The notes under the pieces are model-generated. The model ran no database searches. It saw only the letters and a list, made by a program, of their open reading frames with translations, and was not told the DNA's origin. DNA of 64,000 nucleotides from Collimonas sp. OK412 (GTDB taxonomy: Bacteria; Pseudomonadota; Gammaproteobacteria; Burkholderiales; Burkholderiaceae_D), in the NCBI RefSeq assembly GCF_900112135.1, contig NZ_FOLC01000004.1, forward strand, positions 62,001-126,000. Reading direction: 5' to 3'. The position numbers were made by a program, and so were the translations under genes. Of this stretch, positions 1 through 9,823 are shown piece by piece (the first letter of the stretch is position 1; every line of letters starts with the position of its first letter).

Positions 1-1
1 G

Positions 2-436
2 ATCCAGCAAGCGATCAACCTGGATGCTTTGCAAAAGCAAAAACTGCAGGTGGCGGATTATGTCGCTACGCTGGAGAAGCAACTGCCTAGCAAAGCCGAA
101 ATGGATGCCTTGCTGTCCGATATCAACCAGGCCGGCCTGGGGCGCGGCCTGCAGTTTGAATTGTTCAAGCCAGGCCAGGTGGTGGTGAAGGATTACTACG
201 CCGAGTTGCCGATCAATATCAAGGTAACCGGCAATTATCACGATGTCGGCTCATTTGCCAGCGACATCGCTAACCTGCCGCGCATCGTGACCTTGAACAA
301 CATGAATCTGACAGCCGGCAAGGATGGAGCGCTGAGCCTGGACGCGATTGCCAAGACCTTCCGCTATCTGGACAAGGACGAAGTGGCGGCACAGCGCAAG
401 GTCGCCGATACAGCTAAGCAGAAAGGTCAAAAATGA
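2..436 (+). CDS. pilO: Type IV pilus inner-membrane assembly protein PilO (5' truncated by window edge)
   Basis: This is the C-terminal part of PilO, which with PilN and PilP forms the periplasmic alignment complex linking the inner-membrane pilus motor to the PilQ secretin. The frame is open from base 2, so the true start lies upstream of the window. The visible part has a coiled-coil stretch (KQKLQVADYVATLEKQLPSK) followed by the ferredoxin-like periplasmic fold with the GNYHDVGSFASDIANLPRIV segment typical of PilO. Its stop codon overlaps the pilP start (ATGA), so the two are translationally coupled. Identification rests on sequence pattern and on the pilP-pilQ context. Confidence 0.93.
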   Translation: MQQAINLDALQKQKLQVADYVATLEKQLPSKAEMDALLSDINQAGLGRGLQFELFKPGQVVVKDYYAELPINIKVTGNYHDVGSFASDIANLPRIVTLNNMNLTAGKDGALSLDAIAKTFRYLDKDEVAAQRKVADTAKQKGQK

Positions 437-981
437 CGTTTTTTCGCATTGGGCGTCTGACCCAGGTGACATTTTTTGTCGTATTTATCTCAACTTTGTC
501 AGGTTGTGGTGACAGCGGCGTGCAGGAGCTGAAGGAGTGGATGGCTGACGTCAAGAGCCATACCAAAGTAGGAATCCCGAAGCTGACCGAACCGAAGAAA
601 TTCATTCCCTTTACTTATGCCGGCGCGACCAGCATCGATCCCTACAATCCCAGCAAGCTGCTGGTGGCGCTGGCCAAGCTGCAAGGCAAGTCTAACGGCC
701 TGAAGCCGAATATGGACCGGCGCCGTGAAACGCTGGAAAACTATCCGCTGGACACCATCAAGATGGTGGGGACGTTGCAAAAAGTGGGTTTGAGCTATGT
801 CTTGCTGCAAGTCGACAAGACCGTGTTCCAGGCCAAAGTGGGGAATTACATAGGGCAGAATTTCGGCATGGTCACCGGCATCACTGAGTCCGAGGTAATT
901 TTGAAAGAAATCGTACAAGATGCGTCCGGCGAATGGGTCGAGCGCGAAGCCAAGTTAGCGTTGCAGGAGAGCACAAAATGA
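433..981 (+). CDS. pilP: Type IV pilus assembly lipoprotein PilP
   Basis: PilP is the inner-membrane-anchored lipoprotein that bridges PilNO to the periplasmic domains of the secretin PilQ. The 182-residue product starts with a short hydrophobic signal ending in the lipobox LSGC (Cys about residue 25). A helical linker follows, then a C-terminal beta-rich domain containing KVGNYIGQNFGMVTGI, the conserved PilP core. The ATG overlaps the pilO stop and the TGA overlaps the pilQ ATG, both as ATGA junctions. Length and position match the family. Confidence 0.95.
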   Translation: MTFFRIGRLTQVTFFVVFISTLSGCGDSGVQELKEWMADVKSHTKVGIPKLTEPKKFIPFTYAGATSIDPYNPSKLLVALAKLQGKSNGLKPNMDRRRETLENYPLDTIKMVGTLQKVGLSYVLLQVDKTVFQAKVGNYIGQNFGMVTGITESEVILKEIVQDASGEWVEREAKLALQESTK

Positions 982-3146
982 TTGCAGCAGGAAAAAAATT
1001 CGTTAACCTGAGCGTGAGCCGGCTGAGCGTGGTTCGGCAAAAAGCCTTGATGTTAGGTGCGCTGCTGTGTTTGCTGGTATCAGGAGCGCCGGTAATGGCG
1101 GCGGAAGATAATGCGATCACCTCGATCAACGCCAACCAGCAAGGCGCCAATGTCATTGTCAAGATCAATTTCAAGCGTCCTCTGAGTACGCAGCCGACTG
1201 CGTTTACCGTGATCAGCCCGGCGCGCATTGCTTTCGATTTCATCGGGATTGGCAACGCTACCGGAAAAACATCGCAAGATATCAGCATGGGCGACGTGCG
1301 CAATGTGGTGGTGGCGCAAGCTGACGACCGCTCACGCCTGGTGTTCAACCTGAAACGTTCTTTGTCGTACGCTACCGCCATGGACGGCAATTCCCTGATC
1401 GTCACCATCGACGGCTCTGGCGGCCTGGCGACGCCGGTCAATGCTGCCGGCATGCCGGTACGTCCCGCGGCAGCCGCAGCTGCACCTGTGGCCGCGGCGC
1501 CAGCCCCTGCAGCATTGCTGAACGGGAAACCCGCCCTGCGCGATATCGATTTCCGTCGCGGCACCGCGGGTGAAGGCCGAGTTGTGATTGACCTGCCGAA
1601 TACCCAGGTTGGTGTCGACGTCCGCCAGCAAGGCCAGACAATCGTGGTGGATTTCCTGAAAACCAGCTTGCCGGATGTCTTGCGCCGCAAGCTCGATGTC
1701 GGTGATTTTGGCACTCCGGTCAAAACCATCACGACCGTCACGCAAGGTGAAAATGTACGCATGATCATCGAGCCGAAAGGTCTTTGGGAGCAAAGCGCTT
1801 ACCAAAGCGACAGCCAGCTGGTGATCGAAGTCAAGCCAATCAAGGAAGACCCGAACAAGCTGGCACAGGGCGCGCAGGGATATCGCGGCGACAAGCTTTC
1901 CCTGAATTTCCAGAACGTGGAAGTGCGTTCGGTGCTGCAGGTGATTGCTGACTTTACCGGCCTGAACATCATTACCAGCGATACCGTCGGCGGCAACCTG
2001 ACCCTGCGTCTTAAAGATGTTCCTTGGGACCAGGCTTTGGATATCGTGATGCAGGCCAAGGGTCTGGACATGCGCAAGAACGGTTCTGTCATCTGGATCG
2101 CACCGAAAGACGAATTGCTGACTAAAGAAAAACTGGAACTTGAGCAGCGTTCGCAAATCGCCGAACTGGAGCCTCTGCGCACAGAGTCCTTCCAATTGAA
2201 TTATCAGAAAGCTGAAGCCTTCAAGAAAGTGTTCGGGATTGATGATGCCGGCAGTGGGGGCAAGAAAAATAGCATTCTGTCAAATCGTGGCAGCGCTGTG
2301 ATTGATCCTCGCACTAACCAATTGTTCGTTACCGACACGCCGACCATTCTGCAGAATATCCGCAATCTGGTGCAAAAGATCGATATCGCATCGAGACAGG
2401 TCTTGATCGAAGCCCGCATGGTGGAAGCGAATGATGGCTTTAGCCGTAATCTGGGCGCCAAGCTTGGTTTTGGCTTTAATGGCAAAAATGTCACTGCAGG
2501 CGGCACTCAAACCGCGACGGCGTCGACTGGCACGCTTCCAATCATAGGAGGAAATTCGGTGAATTTGCCGGCCAATCCTAGCACTGGCACGGCAGGTTCG
2601 CTGGCTTTGACCCTGTTCAATTCCGCTGCATCGAAATTCATCAGCCTGGAGTTGTCGGCGCTGGAAGCGGACGGGCAAGGCAAGATCATTTCCAGTCCGC
2701 GCGTTGTCACGGCTGACCAGCAGAAGGCTCTGATTGAACAAGGTGTTGAAATTCCATACCAAAACGCCACCAGCAGCGGAGCCACATCGGTTGAGTTCAA
2801 GAAAGCCAACCTGAAACTGGAAGTTGTGCCGCAAATCACTCCTGACGGCAATGTCATTTTGACAGTAGATGTGACGAATGACAGCGTCGGCGCCACGGTT
2901 CCAGGCGGTGTGGCTATCAATACCAAGCATGTCCAGACCCAGGTCCAGGTTGAAAATGGCGGGACGGTGGTGATTGGCGGTATTTATACCCAGACGATTT
3001 CAAACGATATTACTAAAGTGCCACTGCTTGGAGATATTCCGGTTCTGGGTTATCTTTTCAAACAAACGGCAGTTGTTAACAAACGAACTGAATTATTGAT
3101 TTTCCTGACACCGAAAATCGTCATCGACCGGCTCGCTGGGCATTAA
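978..3146 (+). CDS. pilQ: Type IV pilus secretin PilQ
   Basis: PilQ forms the outer-membrane secretin ring through which the type IV pilus is extruded and DNA can enter. I place the start at the ATG overlapping the pilP stop (722 aa); an upstream in-frame start at 933 would lie deep inside pilP. In order are a signal peptide ending near APVMAAED, two AMIN domains (about 45-140 and 185-285) separated by an Ala/Pro linker, an STN/N0 domain (LSLNFQNVEVRSVLQVIADFTG), an N1 domain and the C-terminal secretin pore. The pore includes VEIPYQNATSSGATSVEFKK and ends with the typical RTELLIFLTPKIV. A hairpin follows the stop codon. Confidence 0.97.
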   Translation: MIAAGKKFVNLSVSRLSVVRQKALMLGALLCLLVSGAPVMAAEDNAITSINANQQGANVIVKINFKRPLSTQPTAFTVISPARIAFDFIGIGNATGKTSQDISMGDVRNVVVAQADDRSRLVFNLKRSLSYATAMDGNSLIVTIDGSGGLATPVNAAGMPVRPAAAAAAPVAAAPAPAALLNGKPALRDIDFRRGTAGEGRVVIDLPNTQVGVDVRQQGQTIVVDFLKTSLPDVLRRKLDVGDFGTPVKTITTVTQGENVRMIIEPKGLWEQSAYQSDSQLVIEVKPIKEDPNKLAQGAQGYRGDKLSLNFQNVEVRSVLQVIADFTGLNIITSDTVGGNLTLRLKDVPWDQALDIVMQAKGLDMRKNGSVIWIAPKDELLTKEKLELEQRSQIAELEPLRTESFQLNYQKAEAFKKVFGIDDAGSGGKKNSILSNRGSAVIDPRTNQLFVTDTPTILQNIRNLVQKIDIASRQVLIEARMVEANDGFSRNLGAKLGFGFNGKNVTAGGTQTATASTGTLPIIGGNSVNLPANPSTGTAGSLALTLFNSAASKFISLELSALEADGQGKIISSPRVVTADQQKALIEQGVEIPYQNATSSGATSVEFKKANLKLEVVPQITPDGNVILTVDVTNDSVGATVPGGVAINTKHVQTQVQVENGGTVVIGGIYTQTISNDITKVPLLGDIPVLGYLFKQTAVVNKRTELLIFLTPKIVIDRLAGH

Positions 3147-3155
3147 TTGCACAGA

Positions 3156-3187
3156 AGACACCGGCCTGGCGCCGGTGTCTGTATTTT
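3156..3187 (+). terminator. Hairpin between pilQ and aroKB, terminator or attenuator
   Basis: A perfect 10-bp stem (AGACACCGGC with GCCGGTGTCT, loop CTGGC) is followed by a short, imperfect T-tract (GTATTTT). It lies 9 bases after the pilQ stop and 23 bases before the aroKB start. It probably ends or attenuates pil transcription ahead of aroKB; the weak T-run suggests partial read-through. Confidence 0.7.
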
Positions 3188-3209
3188 GAGCAAAAGGTTG
3201 AGTGGTGAA

Positions 3210-4934
3210 ATGGTGCGGTACACAGGCAATATCTTTCTGGTAGGCCTGATGGGCGCGGGCAAGACTACGGTTGGCCGCGCTCTGGCAAAAAAACTCAACA
3301 AGCTATTCATTGATTCGGATCACGAAATCGAGGCGCGTACCGGCGTCTCGATTCCTTTGATTTTCGAGATAGAAGGCGAAGAGAGCTTCCGCCAGCGCGA
3401 GACGGAAGTGATACGCGACCTCAGCGGCAGGCGCGGCATCGTGCTGGCCACCGGCGGCGGCGCTGTCATGCGGCCGGAAAACCGCGAATACCTGAAAAAC
3501 CGCGGCACCGTGATTTACTTGCGTGCCAGCATCCACAACATCCTGCAGCGCACCAGCCGCGACAAGAACCGGCCACTGTTGCAAACAGCCGATCCGCGCC
3601 GGCGCCTGGAAGAACTGTCTCGGCAGCGAGAGCCGTATTATCGCGACGTGGCCGACATTGTCATCGACACCGGCCGACCTAACGTACAATTCCTGGTACA
3701 CAGTATCCTGAGCCAGCTGGAACTGCTGCCCGACGAGCCTGAAGCAGGATCGGGCACGGTTAGCCAGGCTGGCGCTATCACCCCTATTTCAGCAAATTCT
3801 TCCATGAACCAGCAGTCGCCCCCTCCGGCCCCGGCGCCGACCATCACGCTCCAGGTAGAACTGGGCGAGCGCAGCTACCCGATCGAGATCGGACCGTCGC
3901 TGCTGAACGACCGTGAGCGGATTGCGCGCCTGATCATCGGCAAGCAGGTCGCCGTGGTGACCAACACTACCGTCGCGCCGCTGTACCTGCAAGGGTTTAG
4001 CCAGGCGTTGAAAGACGCCGGCAAGAGCGTGCTGGAAATCATATTGCCGGACGGCGAAGAAGAAAAGAACTGGGCCAGCCTGATGCAGATCTTCGATCGG
4101 CTGCTGAGCGCAAAATGCGGCCGCAAGACGACCTTGATCGCCCTGGGCGGCGGCGTTATCGGCGACCTTACCGGTTTCGCTGCTTCGGCCTACATGCGCG
4201 GCGTGCCGTTCGTGCAGATCCCGACCACCCTGCTGGCGCAGGTCGATTCCTCGGTGGGCGGCAAGACCGGCATCAACCATCCGCTCGGCAAAAACATGAT
4301 CGGCGCCTTCTACCAGCCGCAGGCAGTGATCGCCGATACCATGACCTTGCACAGCCTGCCTGAGCGCGAGCTGTCGGCCGGGCTGGCGGAAGTGATCAAA
4401 TACGGCGCGGTGATCGACGCCGAATTCTTCAAATGGATAGAGAGCAATATCGGCAAGCTGATGGCGCGCGATAACGTTGCCCTGGCTTACGCCATCCGCC
4501 GCTCCTGCGAGCTGAAAGCCGACGTGGTCAGGCAAGACGAACGCGAAGGCGGCTTGCGCGCCATCCTGAATTTCGGCCATACCTTCGGCCATGCGATCGA
4601 GTCCGGCCTGGGCTACGGCAAATGGCTGCATGGTGAAGCGGTCGGTTGCGGCATGGTGATGGCGGCTGACCTGTCGCACCGGCTTGGGCACATCAGCGCC
4701 GTCGACAAGGAACGCGTCAGTGCGCTGGTGCGCGCCGCCGGCCTGCCGACCGAGGCGCCCAACCTCGGCGCTCAGCGCTGGCTGGAGCTGATGCAGGTCG
4801 ACAAAAAGAACGAAGACGGCCAGATCAAGTTCATCCTGATGAACCCCTTGGGCGGCCATCTGGTCACCGGCGTGCCGCAAGAAGCGCTGCTGGCGACGCT
4901 GCAGCAGCTAGCCTCGGGAGATTTGCCGCGATGA
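3210..4934 (+). CDS. aroKB: Bifunctional shikimate kinase / 3-dehydroquinate synthase (AroKB fusion)
   Basis: One open frame of 574 codons encodes two shikimate-pathway enzymes. Residues 1-180 are shikimate kinase (step 5, ATP-dependent 3-phosphorylation of shikimate): Walker [10 protein letters not shown] at 12-20, the DSDHEIE substrate loop, and ATGGGAV. Residues about 199-574 are 3-dehydroquinate synthase (step 2, NAD- and metal-dependent): [21 protein letters not shown] and the metal-binding [11 protein letters not shown] near 454. A Ser/Pro/Ala-rich linker at about 182-212 joins them with no stop codon. The internal ATG at 3804 would be the start of a separate aroB and may still be used. 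The start at 3210 removes a 21-codon extension that overlaps the terminator. Such fusions are known in other Burkholderiales. Confidence 0.93.
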   Translation: MVRYTGNIFLVGLMGAGKTTVGRALAKKLNKLFIDSDHEIEARTGVSIPLIFEIEGEESFRQRETEVIRDLSGRRGIVLATGGGAVMRPENREYLKNRGTVIYLRASIHNILQRTSRDKNRPLLQTADPRRRLEELSRQREPYYRDVADIVIDTGRPNVQFLVHSILSQLELLPDEPEAGSGTVSQAGAITPISANSSMNQQSPPPAPAPTITLQVELGERSYPIEIGPSLLNDRERIARLIIGKQVAVVTNTTVAPLYLQGFSQALKDAGKSVLEIILPDGEEEKNWASLMQIFDRLLSAKCGRKTTLIALGGGVIGDLTGFAASAYMRGVPFVQIPTTLLAQVDSSVGGKTGINHPLGKNMIGAFYQPQAVIADTMTLHSLPERELSAGLAEVIKYGAVIDAEFFKWIESNIGKLMARDNVALAYAIRRSCELKADVVRQDEREGGLRAILNFGHTFGHAIESGLGYGKWLHGEAVGCGMVMAADLSHRLGHISAVDKERVSALVRAAGLPTEAPNLGAQRWLELMQVDKKNEDGQIKFILMNPLGGHLVTGVPQEALLATLQQLASGDLPR

Positions 4935-6094
4935 ACCCGGAAGCGCTTCTCGCTCAACCTCTCGCCCCCTATGCCGCACATTCTGGGCTGTCGCGAGGAC
5001 GCCTGTTCGAGGAAACGCCACCTAGCGCCCGCAGCGAGTTCCAGCGCGACCGCGACCGCATCATCCATTGCACCGCATTCCGCCGCCTGGAATACAAGAC
5101 CCAGGTTTTCGTCAACCATGAGGGCGACCTGTTCCGCACGCGCCTGACGCACAGCATTGAAGTGGCGCAAATCGCCCGTTCGATTGCGCGCAACCTGCAA
5201 CTGAACGAAGATCTGGTCGAGGCGATTTCACTGGCCCACGACCTGGGGCATACGCCATTCGGCCATGCCGGCCAGGATGCCCTGAATGACTGCATGGAGG
5301 CGCATGGCGGCTTCGAACACAACCTGCAGAGCCTGCGGGTGGTCGACAAGCTGGAGCAGCGCTACGGCGCTTTTGACGGCCTGAACCTGATGTTCGAGAC
5401 CCGCGAGGGCATCCTGAAGCACTGTTCGCTGGCCAACGCCAGGAAGCTGGGCGATATCGGCGAGCGCTTCATCCAGCGCAAGCAGCCGAGCCTGGAGGCG
5501 CAAGTCGCCAACCTGGCCGATGAGATTGCCTACAACAACCACGATGTCGACGACGGATTGCGTTCGGGCCTGCTGACGCTGGAGCAGATGAACCAGATAG
5601 ATTTTTATGCAACCCACAGCCGCGAGGTCGAGCGGCTGTACCCTGGCCTCGGCGGGCGCCGCGCGATCAATGAAACGGTGCGGCGCATGATCAACGCCTT
5701 GATCACCGACCTGATCCAGACCTCGCAGCAGCGCATCCTGGATGCCCGCCTGCAGAGCGTCGACGAGGTGCGCAATGCGCCGCCCCTGATTGCATTTTCC
5801 GACGGCATGGCGCAACAGGCAGCGCTGCTGAAGCGCTTCTTGCGCGAAAACCTGTACCGCCACTACCTGGTCAATCGCATGACGGCCAAGGCGCGCCGCA
5901 TCGTCGCCGAACTGTATGCCTGTTTCAGCGCCGAGCCGACCTTGCTGCCGCCCGACTATCAGCTGGGCCAGCCCGGCACGGCCGGAGCAAGCCCGCAGGC
6001 GCGCGCGATCGCCGATTACATCGCCGGCATGACCGACCGTTACGCGATACGCGAGCACAGGCGTTTGTTCCTGGTAGACGAAGGCCATCTCTGA
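4931..6094 (+). CDS. dgt: Deoxyguanosinetriphosphate triphosphohydrolase-like protein (HD domain)
   Basis: This is a 387-residue HD-domain dNTPase of the Dgt/SAMHD1-like group, which splits dNTPs into deoxynucleosides and triphosphate and so trims nucleotide pools. The metal-binding residues are visible: His74 in LTHSIEV, His103-Asp104 in [11 protein letters not shown], and the distal Asp in [15 protein letters not shown]. The length matches the short 'dGTPase-like' subfamily rather than the 500-residue E. coli Dgt. It overlaps the aroKB stop by four bases (ATGA), so the two are co-translated. Exact substrate preference cannot be told from sequence. Confidence 0.92.
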   Translation: MNPEALLAQPLAPYAAHSGLSRGRLFEETPPSARSEFQRDRDRIIHCTAFRRLEYKTQVFVNHEGDLFRTRLTHSIEVAQIARSIARNLQLNEDLVEAISLAHDLGHTPFGHAGQDALNDCMEAHGGFEHNLQSLRVVDKLEQRYGAFDGLNLMFETREGILKHCSLANARKLGDIGERFIQRKQPSLEAQVANLADEIAYNNHDVDDGLRSGLLTLEQMNQIDFYATHSREVERLYPGLGGRRAINETVRRMINALITDLIQTSQQRILDARLQSVDEVRNAPPLIAFSDGMAQQAALLKRFLRENLYRHYLVNRMTAKARRIVAELYACFSAEPTLLPPDYQLGQPGTAGASPQARAIADYIAGMTDRYAIREHRRLFLVDEGHL

Positions 6095-6186
6095 CATGCG
6101 TACCACAGGGATTTCCGGTCCCTTGCTCTAAACGCAACAAGTTAGGGTAGACTTTGTCGTTTTCCAATCATTTCATGAGGATCGTT

Positions 6187-6876
6187 ATGCGCCGCGTATA
6201 CCAAACAGCAGTGACCCTGACCCTGGCAGTAACCGCTTCCGCCGCGCTTGCCTTGTCCTTAAGCGACTTGAGCAACCAGGACGCCAGCAGCGGCCTGAAA
6301 GCTGCGCTGCAAAAAGGCGCGGATGTCGCGGTGTCCAAACTGGGCGTCGAGAATGGCTTCCTGAACAACGACAAGGTCAAGATCGGCTTGCCCAGCGTGC
6401 TCGATAAAGCCATGCCGCTCTTGAGGATGACCGGCCAGGGACAGAAACTGGACGACCTGGTGGTGTCGATGAACCATGCCGCGGAACAGGCAGTGCCGTT
6501 GGCCAAGCCGCTGCTGTTGAATGCAGTGAAATCGATGTCGGTGACGGATGCAAAAAACATCCTGACCGGCGGCGATACTTCGGTGACAGACTTCTTCAAG
6601 GCGAAGACTTCGGCGCAACTGGGCCAGAAATTCCTGCCTATTGTCAAAGGCGTGACCGACCGCAACGGCTTGTCGGCGCAATACAATTCGGTCATGGGGC
6701 AAGTCGGCAAGACCGGCATGGTGCCAGCCCAGCAAAGCACCGTTGAAGGTTACGTCACGCAGCGTGCGCTGGACGGCCTGTACACCATCATCGGCGACGA
6801 AGAGAAAGCGATACGGCAGGATCCGGTCGGCGCCGGCAGCGCGATTATCGGCAAGGTGTTCGGCGCATTGAAATAA
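6187..6876 (+). CDS. DUF4197 family exported protein
   Basis: The 229-residue product has a cleavable signal peptide (about residues 1-24, ending ASAALALS) followed by an all-helical DUF4197 domain (GLKAALQKGADVAVSKLG, then VTDFFKAKTSAQLGQKFLPIV). The family is widespread in proteobacteria and its function is not established. I chose the ATG at 6187 because TGAGGA lies just upstream; the ATG at 6175 would sit on that Shine-Dalgarno. The gene stands alone, with its own leader after dgt and a bidirectional terminator behind it. Confidence 0.85.
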   Translation: MRRVYQTAVTLTLAVTASAALALSLSDLSNQDASSGLKAALQKGADVAVSKLGVENGFLNNDKVKIGLPSVLDKAMPLLRMTGQGQKLDDLVVSMNHAAEQAVPLAKPLLLNAVKSMSVTDAKNILTGGDTSVTDFFKAKTSAQLGQKFLPIVKGVTDRNGLSAQYNSVMGQVGKTGMVPAQQSTVEGYVTQRALDGLYTIIGDEEKAIRQDPVGAGSAIIGKVFGALK

Positions 6877-6920
6877 GGACGCGCCGCAGCGATAAACAAT
6901 AATATGGTTTGACAATAACA

Positions 6921-6943
6921 AAGGGCGCATTGACTGCGCCCTT
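6921..6943. terminator. Bidirectional Rho-independent terminator between the DUF4197 gene and hpf
   Basis: A perfect 9-bp stem (AAGGGCGCA with TGCGCCCTT, loop TTGAC) is flanked by A-rich sequence on the left and T-rich sequence on the right. It therefore can terminate both the plus-strand DUF4197 gene and the minus-strand hpf-containing operon, which converge here. Confidence 0.85.
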
Positions 6944-6985
6944 GTTCATTTATTGGCGCGAGCCACACAGCTCGCGCAGGCCGGA

Positions 6986-7336
6986 TCAGGTCGCGGCGGG
7001 GAGTTCTTCCGGCAGGTGCTTGATGGCATCGTGCTGGTGGTCTTGCATCTTGTCCTTGTATTTGATCACCTGGCGATCGAGCTTGTCGATCAGGGCGTCG
7101 ATGGCGGCGTAAAGATCGTGGGCAATGCTTTCGGCATGCAAATCTTTTCCTTTTACGCGCAGGTTGATTTCCGCTTTTTGGCGTTTTTCTTTTTCAGTAA
7201 TCTTGTCGACCGTCAGGATCACGCTGATATCGATGACCTGGTCGAAATGGCGTTTGATACGCTCTAGTTTGCTTTGTACGTATTCGCGAATGGCAGGGGT
7301 TAACTCGAGGTGATGCCCACTGATGGTGAAGTTCAT
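6986..7336 (-). CDS. hpf: Ribosome hibernation promoting factor HPF
   Basis: The 116-residue protein belongs to the HPF/YfiA family, which binds the small ribosomal subunit at the A and P sites in stationary phase and stabilises inactive ribosomes. It begins with [24 protein letters not shown], the diagnostic N-terminal beta-alpha segment, and has the basic RQVIKYKDK helix. It lacks the C-terminal dimerisation domain of long HPF, so it is the short form. GGAGCG precedes the start. It is the last gene of the kds-lpt-rpoN-hpf cluster, the usual place downstream of rpoN. Confidence 0.94.
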   Translation of the reverse strand: MNFTISGHHLELTPAIREYVQSKLERIKRHFDQVIDISVILTVDKITEKEKRQKAEINLRVKGKDLHAESIAHDLYAAIDALIDKLDRQVIKYKDKMQDHQHDAIKHLPEELPAAT

Positions 7337-7491
7337 ACAGCGCTCCTATCAAGAATATTGCTGGCGGTCCGGAGCCGGATACGCAGGATCTTTAGGCGGA
7401 CGGTCCGAAAACAGACAGTCCTGGCAAGAACCAATGAAACCCGCTTCGTCTGGACACAGCAAGGGTAAGCTTTACAATCAAACCAGAAGAA
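7337..7491 (-). other. rpoN-hpf intergenic leader
   Basis: The 155-base gap between the rpoN stop and the hpf start holds no open frame I can support. It contains only short imperfect dyads. Because hpf is often strongly growth-phase controlled, a separate hpf promoter may lie here, but I cannot point to convincing -35/-10 boxes. Confidence 0.35.
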
Positions 7492-8973
7492 CTACAAGGC
7501 CTTGCGTAAATTAACAGACGGAATTTTCAGTGCTTCGCGATATTTTGCGACGGTGCGGCGGGCTACCACCATACCTTGTTCCGCAAGCATGTCGGCAATC
7601 TTGCTGTCAGAGAAAGGATTTTTTGTATCTTCCGCTCCTATCAATTGCTTAATGAGTGCCCTGATTGCCGTTGAGGAAGCCTCTCCACCTGCCTCAGTAG
7701 CAACATGGCTGCCGAAGAAATACTTCAGTTCAAACATCCCGTGGGGAGTGAGCATGTATTTCTGAGTGGTTACACGAGAAATAGTACTCTCGTGTAGTCC
7801 CAGTGTATCAGCTATTTCACGCAACACAAGCGGCCGCATGGCCACCGCGCCGTGCGAAAAGAAATTCCTCTGGCGTTCCACGATGGCTTGCGCCACGCGC
7901 AGGATGGTGTCGAAGCGCTGCCGCATATTCTTGATCAGCCACTTGGCTTCCTGCAGCTGCGAAGTGAGCGCGCCGTCGCCCTTGCTTTGCTTCAGAATGT
8001 TGGCATACAGGACATTCACCCTGAGCCTTGGCATGACGTCATTGTTGAGCATGACCTGCCAGCCCTGCTTGCTGCGCCTGACGATCACGTCGGGCACGAC
8101 GTAGTCGGAAGTGTTGGCGGCGAACGGCGCGCCGGGGTGCGGATTGCACTGCTTGATGACTGCCTGCGCTTCGCGCAGGTCTTCGTCGTCGCAATCGAGC
8201 GCCTTCTTGATTTTATTGAAATCGCGTTGCGCAAAAAGCATCAGGTGATCTTGCACGATCGCCAATGCAAGCCGGCGCGTGACAAATGGCACTTTGATAA
8301 AACGCCTGATCTGCAAGCTCAGGCATTCCGCCGCATTGCGGGCGCCGACGCCTGCCGGGTCGAAACTCTGCACCATCTTCAGCGCCGTCGATAATTCCTC
8401 GATGGCGATTTCCAGTTCCGGCGGCAGCCGCTCCAGGATTTCTTCCAGCGATTCTTCCAGGTAGCCGTTGTCGTCCAGCGCATCGATGGTCAGCTCGACC
8501 AGGGCGCGGTCACGCAAGTCGTGCAGCGTTTCGCGCATCTGCTGCAGCAGATGTTCGCGCAAGGTGGATTCGTGGGCTTCCAGCTGCGGCCGCGCATCTT
8601 CGTCATCCGGGGTTTTTGAACTGCGCGCGACATCGTCGAAACTCCATTCGCTGTCGCCGCTTTCCGGGCCGCTCTCGGCGGCCGGCGGCGTGTCCAGCCC
8701 GGTTTCGCTTTCGCTCGGCGAGCTGCTCACTTCGCTGTCGCCCACCGGGGCATCCATGGTCGACGCGGTGCCGCTGATGGCGCCGTCCGCCAGCAAGCGT
8801 ACGGAATTGTCGAGCGGGTCGTCGACCCGCTCCAGCAGGGGATTGTCCGACAGGATCTGTTCCAGCTCCTGGTGCAGTTCGAGCGTGGACAATTGCAGCA
8901 GCCGGATAGACTGCTGCAACTGAGGTGTCAGCGCAAGATGCTGCGAGGTGCGTAGCTGGAGTGATTGTTTCAT
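7492..8973 (-). CDS. rpoN: RNA polymerase sigma-54 factor RpoN
   Basis: Sigma-54 directs RNA polymerase to -24/-12 promoters and needs AAA+ activators; it controls nitrogen, motility and pilus genes in this group. Region I is the Gln/Leu-rich N-terminus (MKQSLQLRTSQHLALTPQLQQSIRLLQLS), followed by an acidic region II (about 50-130), the core-binding domain, a helix-turn-helix (LGLHESTISRVTTQKY) and the RpoN box ARRTVAKYREAL about 15 residues before the C-terminus. The length of 493 residues is normal. It lies directly downstream of lptB, as in most proteobacteria. Confidence 0.97.
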   Translation of the reverse strand: MKQSLQLRTSQHLALTPQLQQSIRLLQLSTLELHQELEQILSDNPLLERVDDPLDNSVRLLADGAISGTASTMDAPVGDSEVSSSPSESETGLDTPPAAESGPESGDSEWSFDDVARSSKTPDDEDARPQLEAHESTLREHLLQQMRETLHDLRDRALVELTIDALDDNGYLEESLEEILERLPPELEIAIEELSTALKMVQSFDPAGVGARNAAECLSLQIRRFIKVPFVTRRLALAIVQDHLMLFAQRDFNKIKKALDCDDEDLREAQAVIKQCNPHPGAPFAANTSDYVVPDVIVRRSKQGWQVMLNNDVMPRLRVNVLYANILKQSKGDGALTSQLQEAKWLIKNMRQRFDTILRVAQAIVERQRNFFSHGAVAMRPLVLREIADTLGLHESTISRVTTQKYMLTPHGMFELKYFFGSHVATEAGGEASSTAIRALIKQLIGAEDTKNPFSDSKIADMLAEQGMVVARRTVAKYREALKIPSVNLRKAL

Positions 8974-9076
8974 GGCTTCCGTGCAGACAATTCACTGGTA
9001 TTTCTTTATTCGGGGCAGGCTGCCGCAGCGCGGCGCATTCCCTTGCCCCCGACCGTTCGGGCATATCTCGATGAAG

Positions 9077-9823
9077 CTACATGCGGAAATGCTCGCCCAG
9101 GTATACGCGCCGCACCGACTCGTCGGCGATGATGTCGTCCGGACTGCCGCTGGCCAGCACGCTGCCCTGGTTGATGATGTAGGCGCGATCGCAGATGCCC
9201 AGTGTTTCGCGCACATTGTGGTCGGTGATCAGCACGCCTATGCCGCGTTCCTTGAGGAAGCGGACGATGCGCTGGATCTCGATCACGGCGATCGGATCGA
9301 TCCCGGCAAACGGTTCATCCAGCAGGACGAAGCGGGGATTGGTGGCCAGCGCGCGGGCGATTTCGACCCGCCGGCGTTCACCGCCCGACAACGACAGCGC
9401 CTGGTTTTCACGCAGTTTTTCGATTTGCAGCTCGTGCAGCAGCTTCTGCAGCTGCTCGTCGATTTGAACCTTGGTGAGCGGCTTGCCGTTGGGACGCTGC
9501 AGTTCCAGCACGGCGCGGATATTGTCTTCCACCGTCAGCTTGCGGAACACCGATGCCTCTTGCGGCAGGTACGACAGGCCAAGCACTGCACGCCGGTGGA
9601 TAGGCAAGCGTGAAATGTCGACGCCGTCGAGGTCGATCTCGCCGCCGTCCGACGGCACCAGGCCGACGATCATGTAGAAAGAAGTAGTCTTGCCGGCGCC
9701 GTTGGGCCCCAGCAGGCCGACCACTTCGCCGCAATGCACTGTCAGCGACACGTCGTGGACTACCTGGCGCGCGCCGTAGCTTTTCTGCAGGCCTTTGACG
9801 ATCAGGGTGCTGGGAGCGGTCAT
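9077..9823 (-). CDS. lptB: LPS export ABC transporter ATP-binding protein LptB
   Basis: LptB is the cytoplasmic ATPase that, with LptFG and LptC, extracts LPS from the inner membrane and pushes it along the LptA bridge. The 248-residue protein shows Walker [10 protein letters not shown] (39-47), the signature [15 protein letters not shown], Walker [14 protein letters not shown] and the switch His in ITDHNVRET. The start overlaps the lptA stop. lptF and lptG are not in the window, as is usual because they are encoded elsewhere. Confidence 0.97.
   Translation of the reverse strand: MTAPSTLIVKGLQKSYGARQVVHDVSLTVHCGEVVGLLGPNGAGKTTSFYMIVGLVPSDGGEIDLDGVDISRLPIHRRAVLGLSYLPQEASVFRKLTVEDNIRAVLELQRPNGKPLTKVQIDEQLQKLLHELQIEKLRENQALSLSGGERRRVEIARALATNPRFVLLDEPFAGIDPIAVIEIQRIVRFLKERGIGVLITDHNVRETLGICDRAYIINQGSVLASGSPDDIIADESVRRVYLGEHFRM

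Noticed and set aside
3790-3810. Possible sequencing frameshift separating aroK and aroB
   Set aside because: The linker reads smoothly with normal codon use, both domains are complete, and fused AroKB proteins are known in this order, so an artefact is less likely.
8974-9076. Dyad CCCGA-N4-TCGGG in the lptB-rpoN gap considered as a terminator
   Set aside because: There is no T-tract on the minus strand after the stem and the genes are normally co-transcribed.
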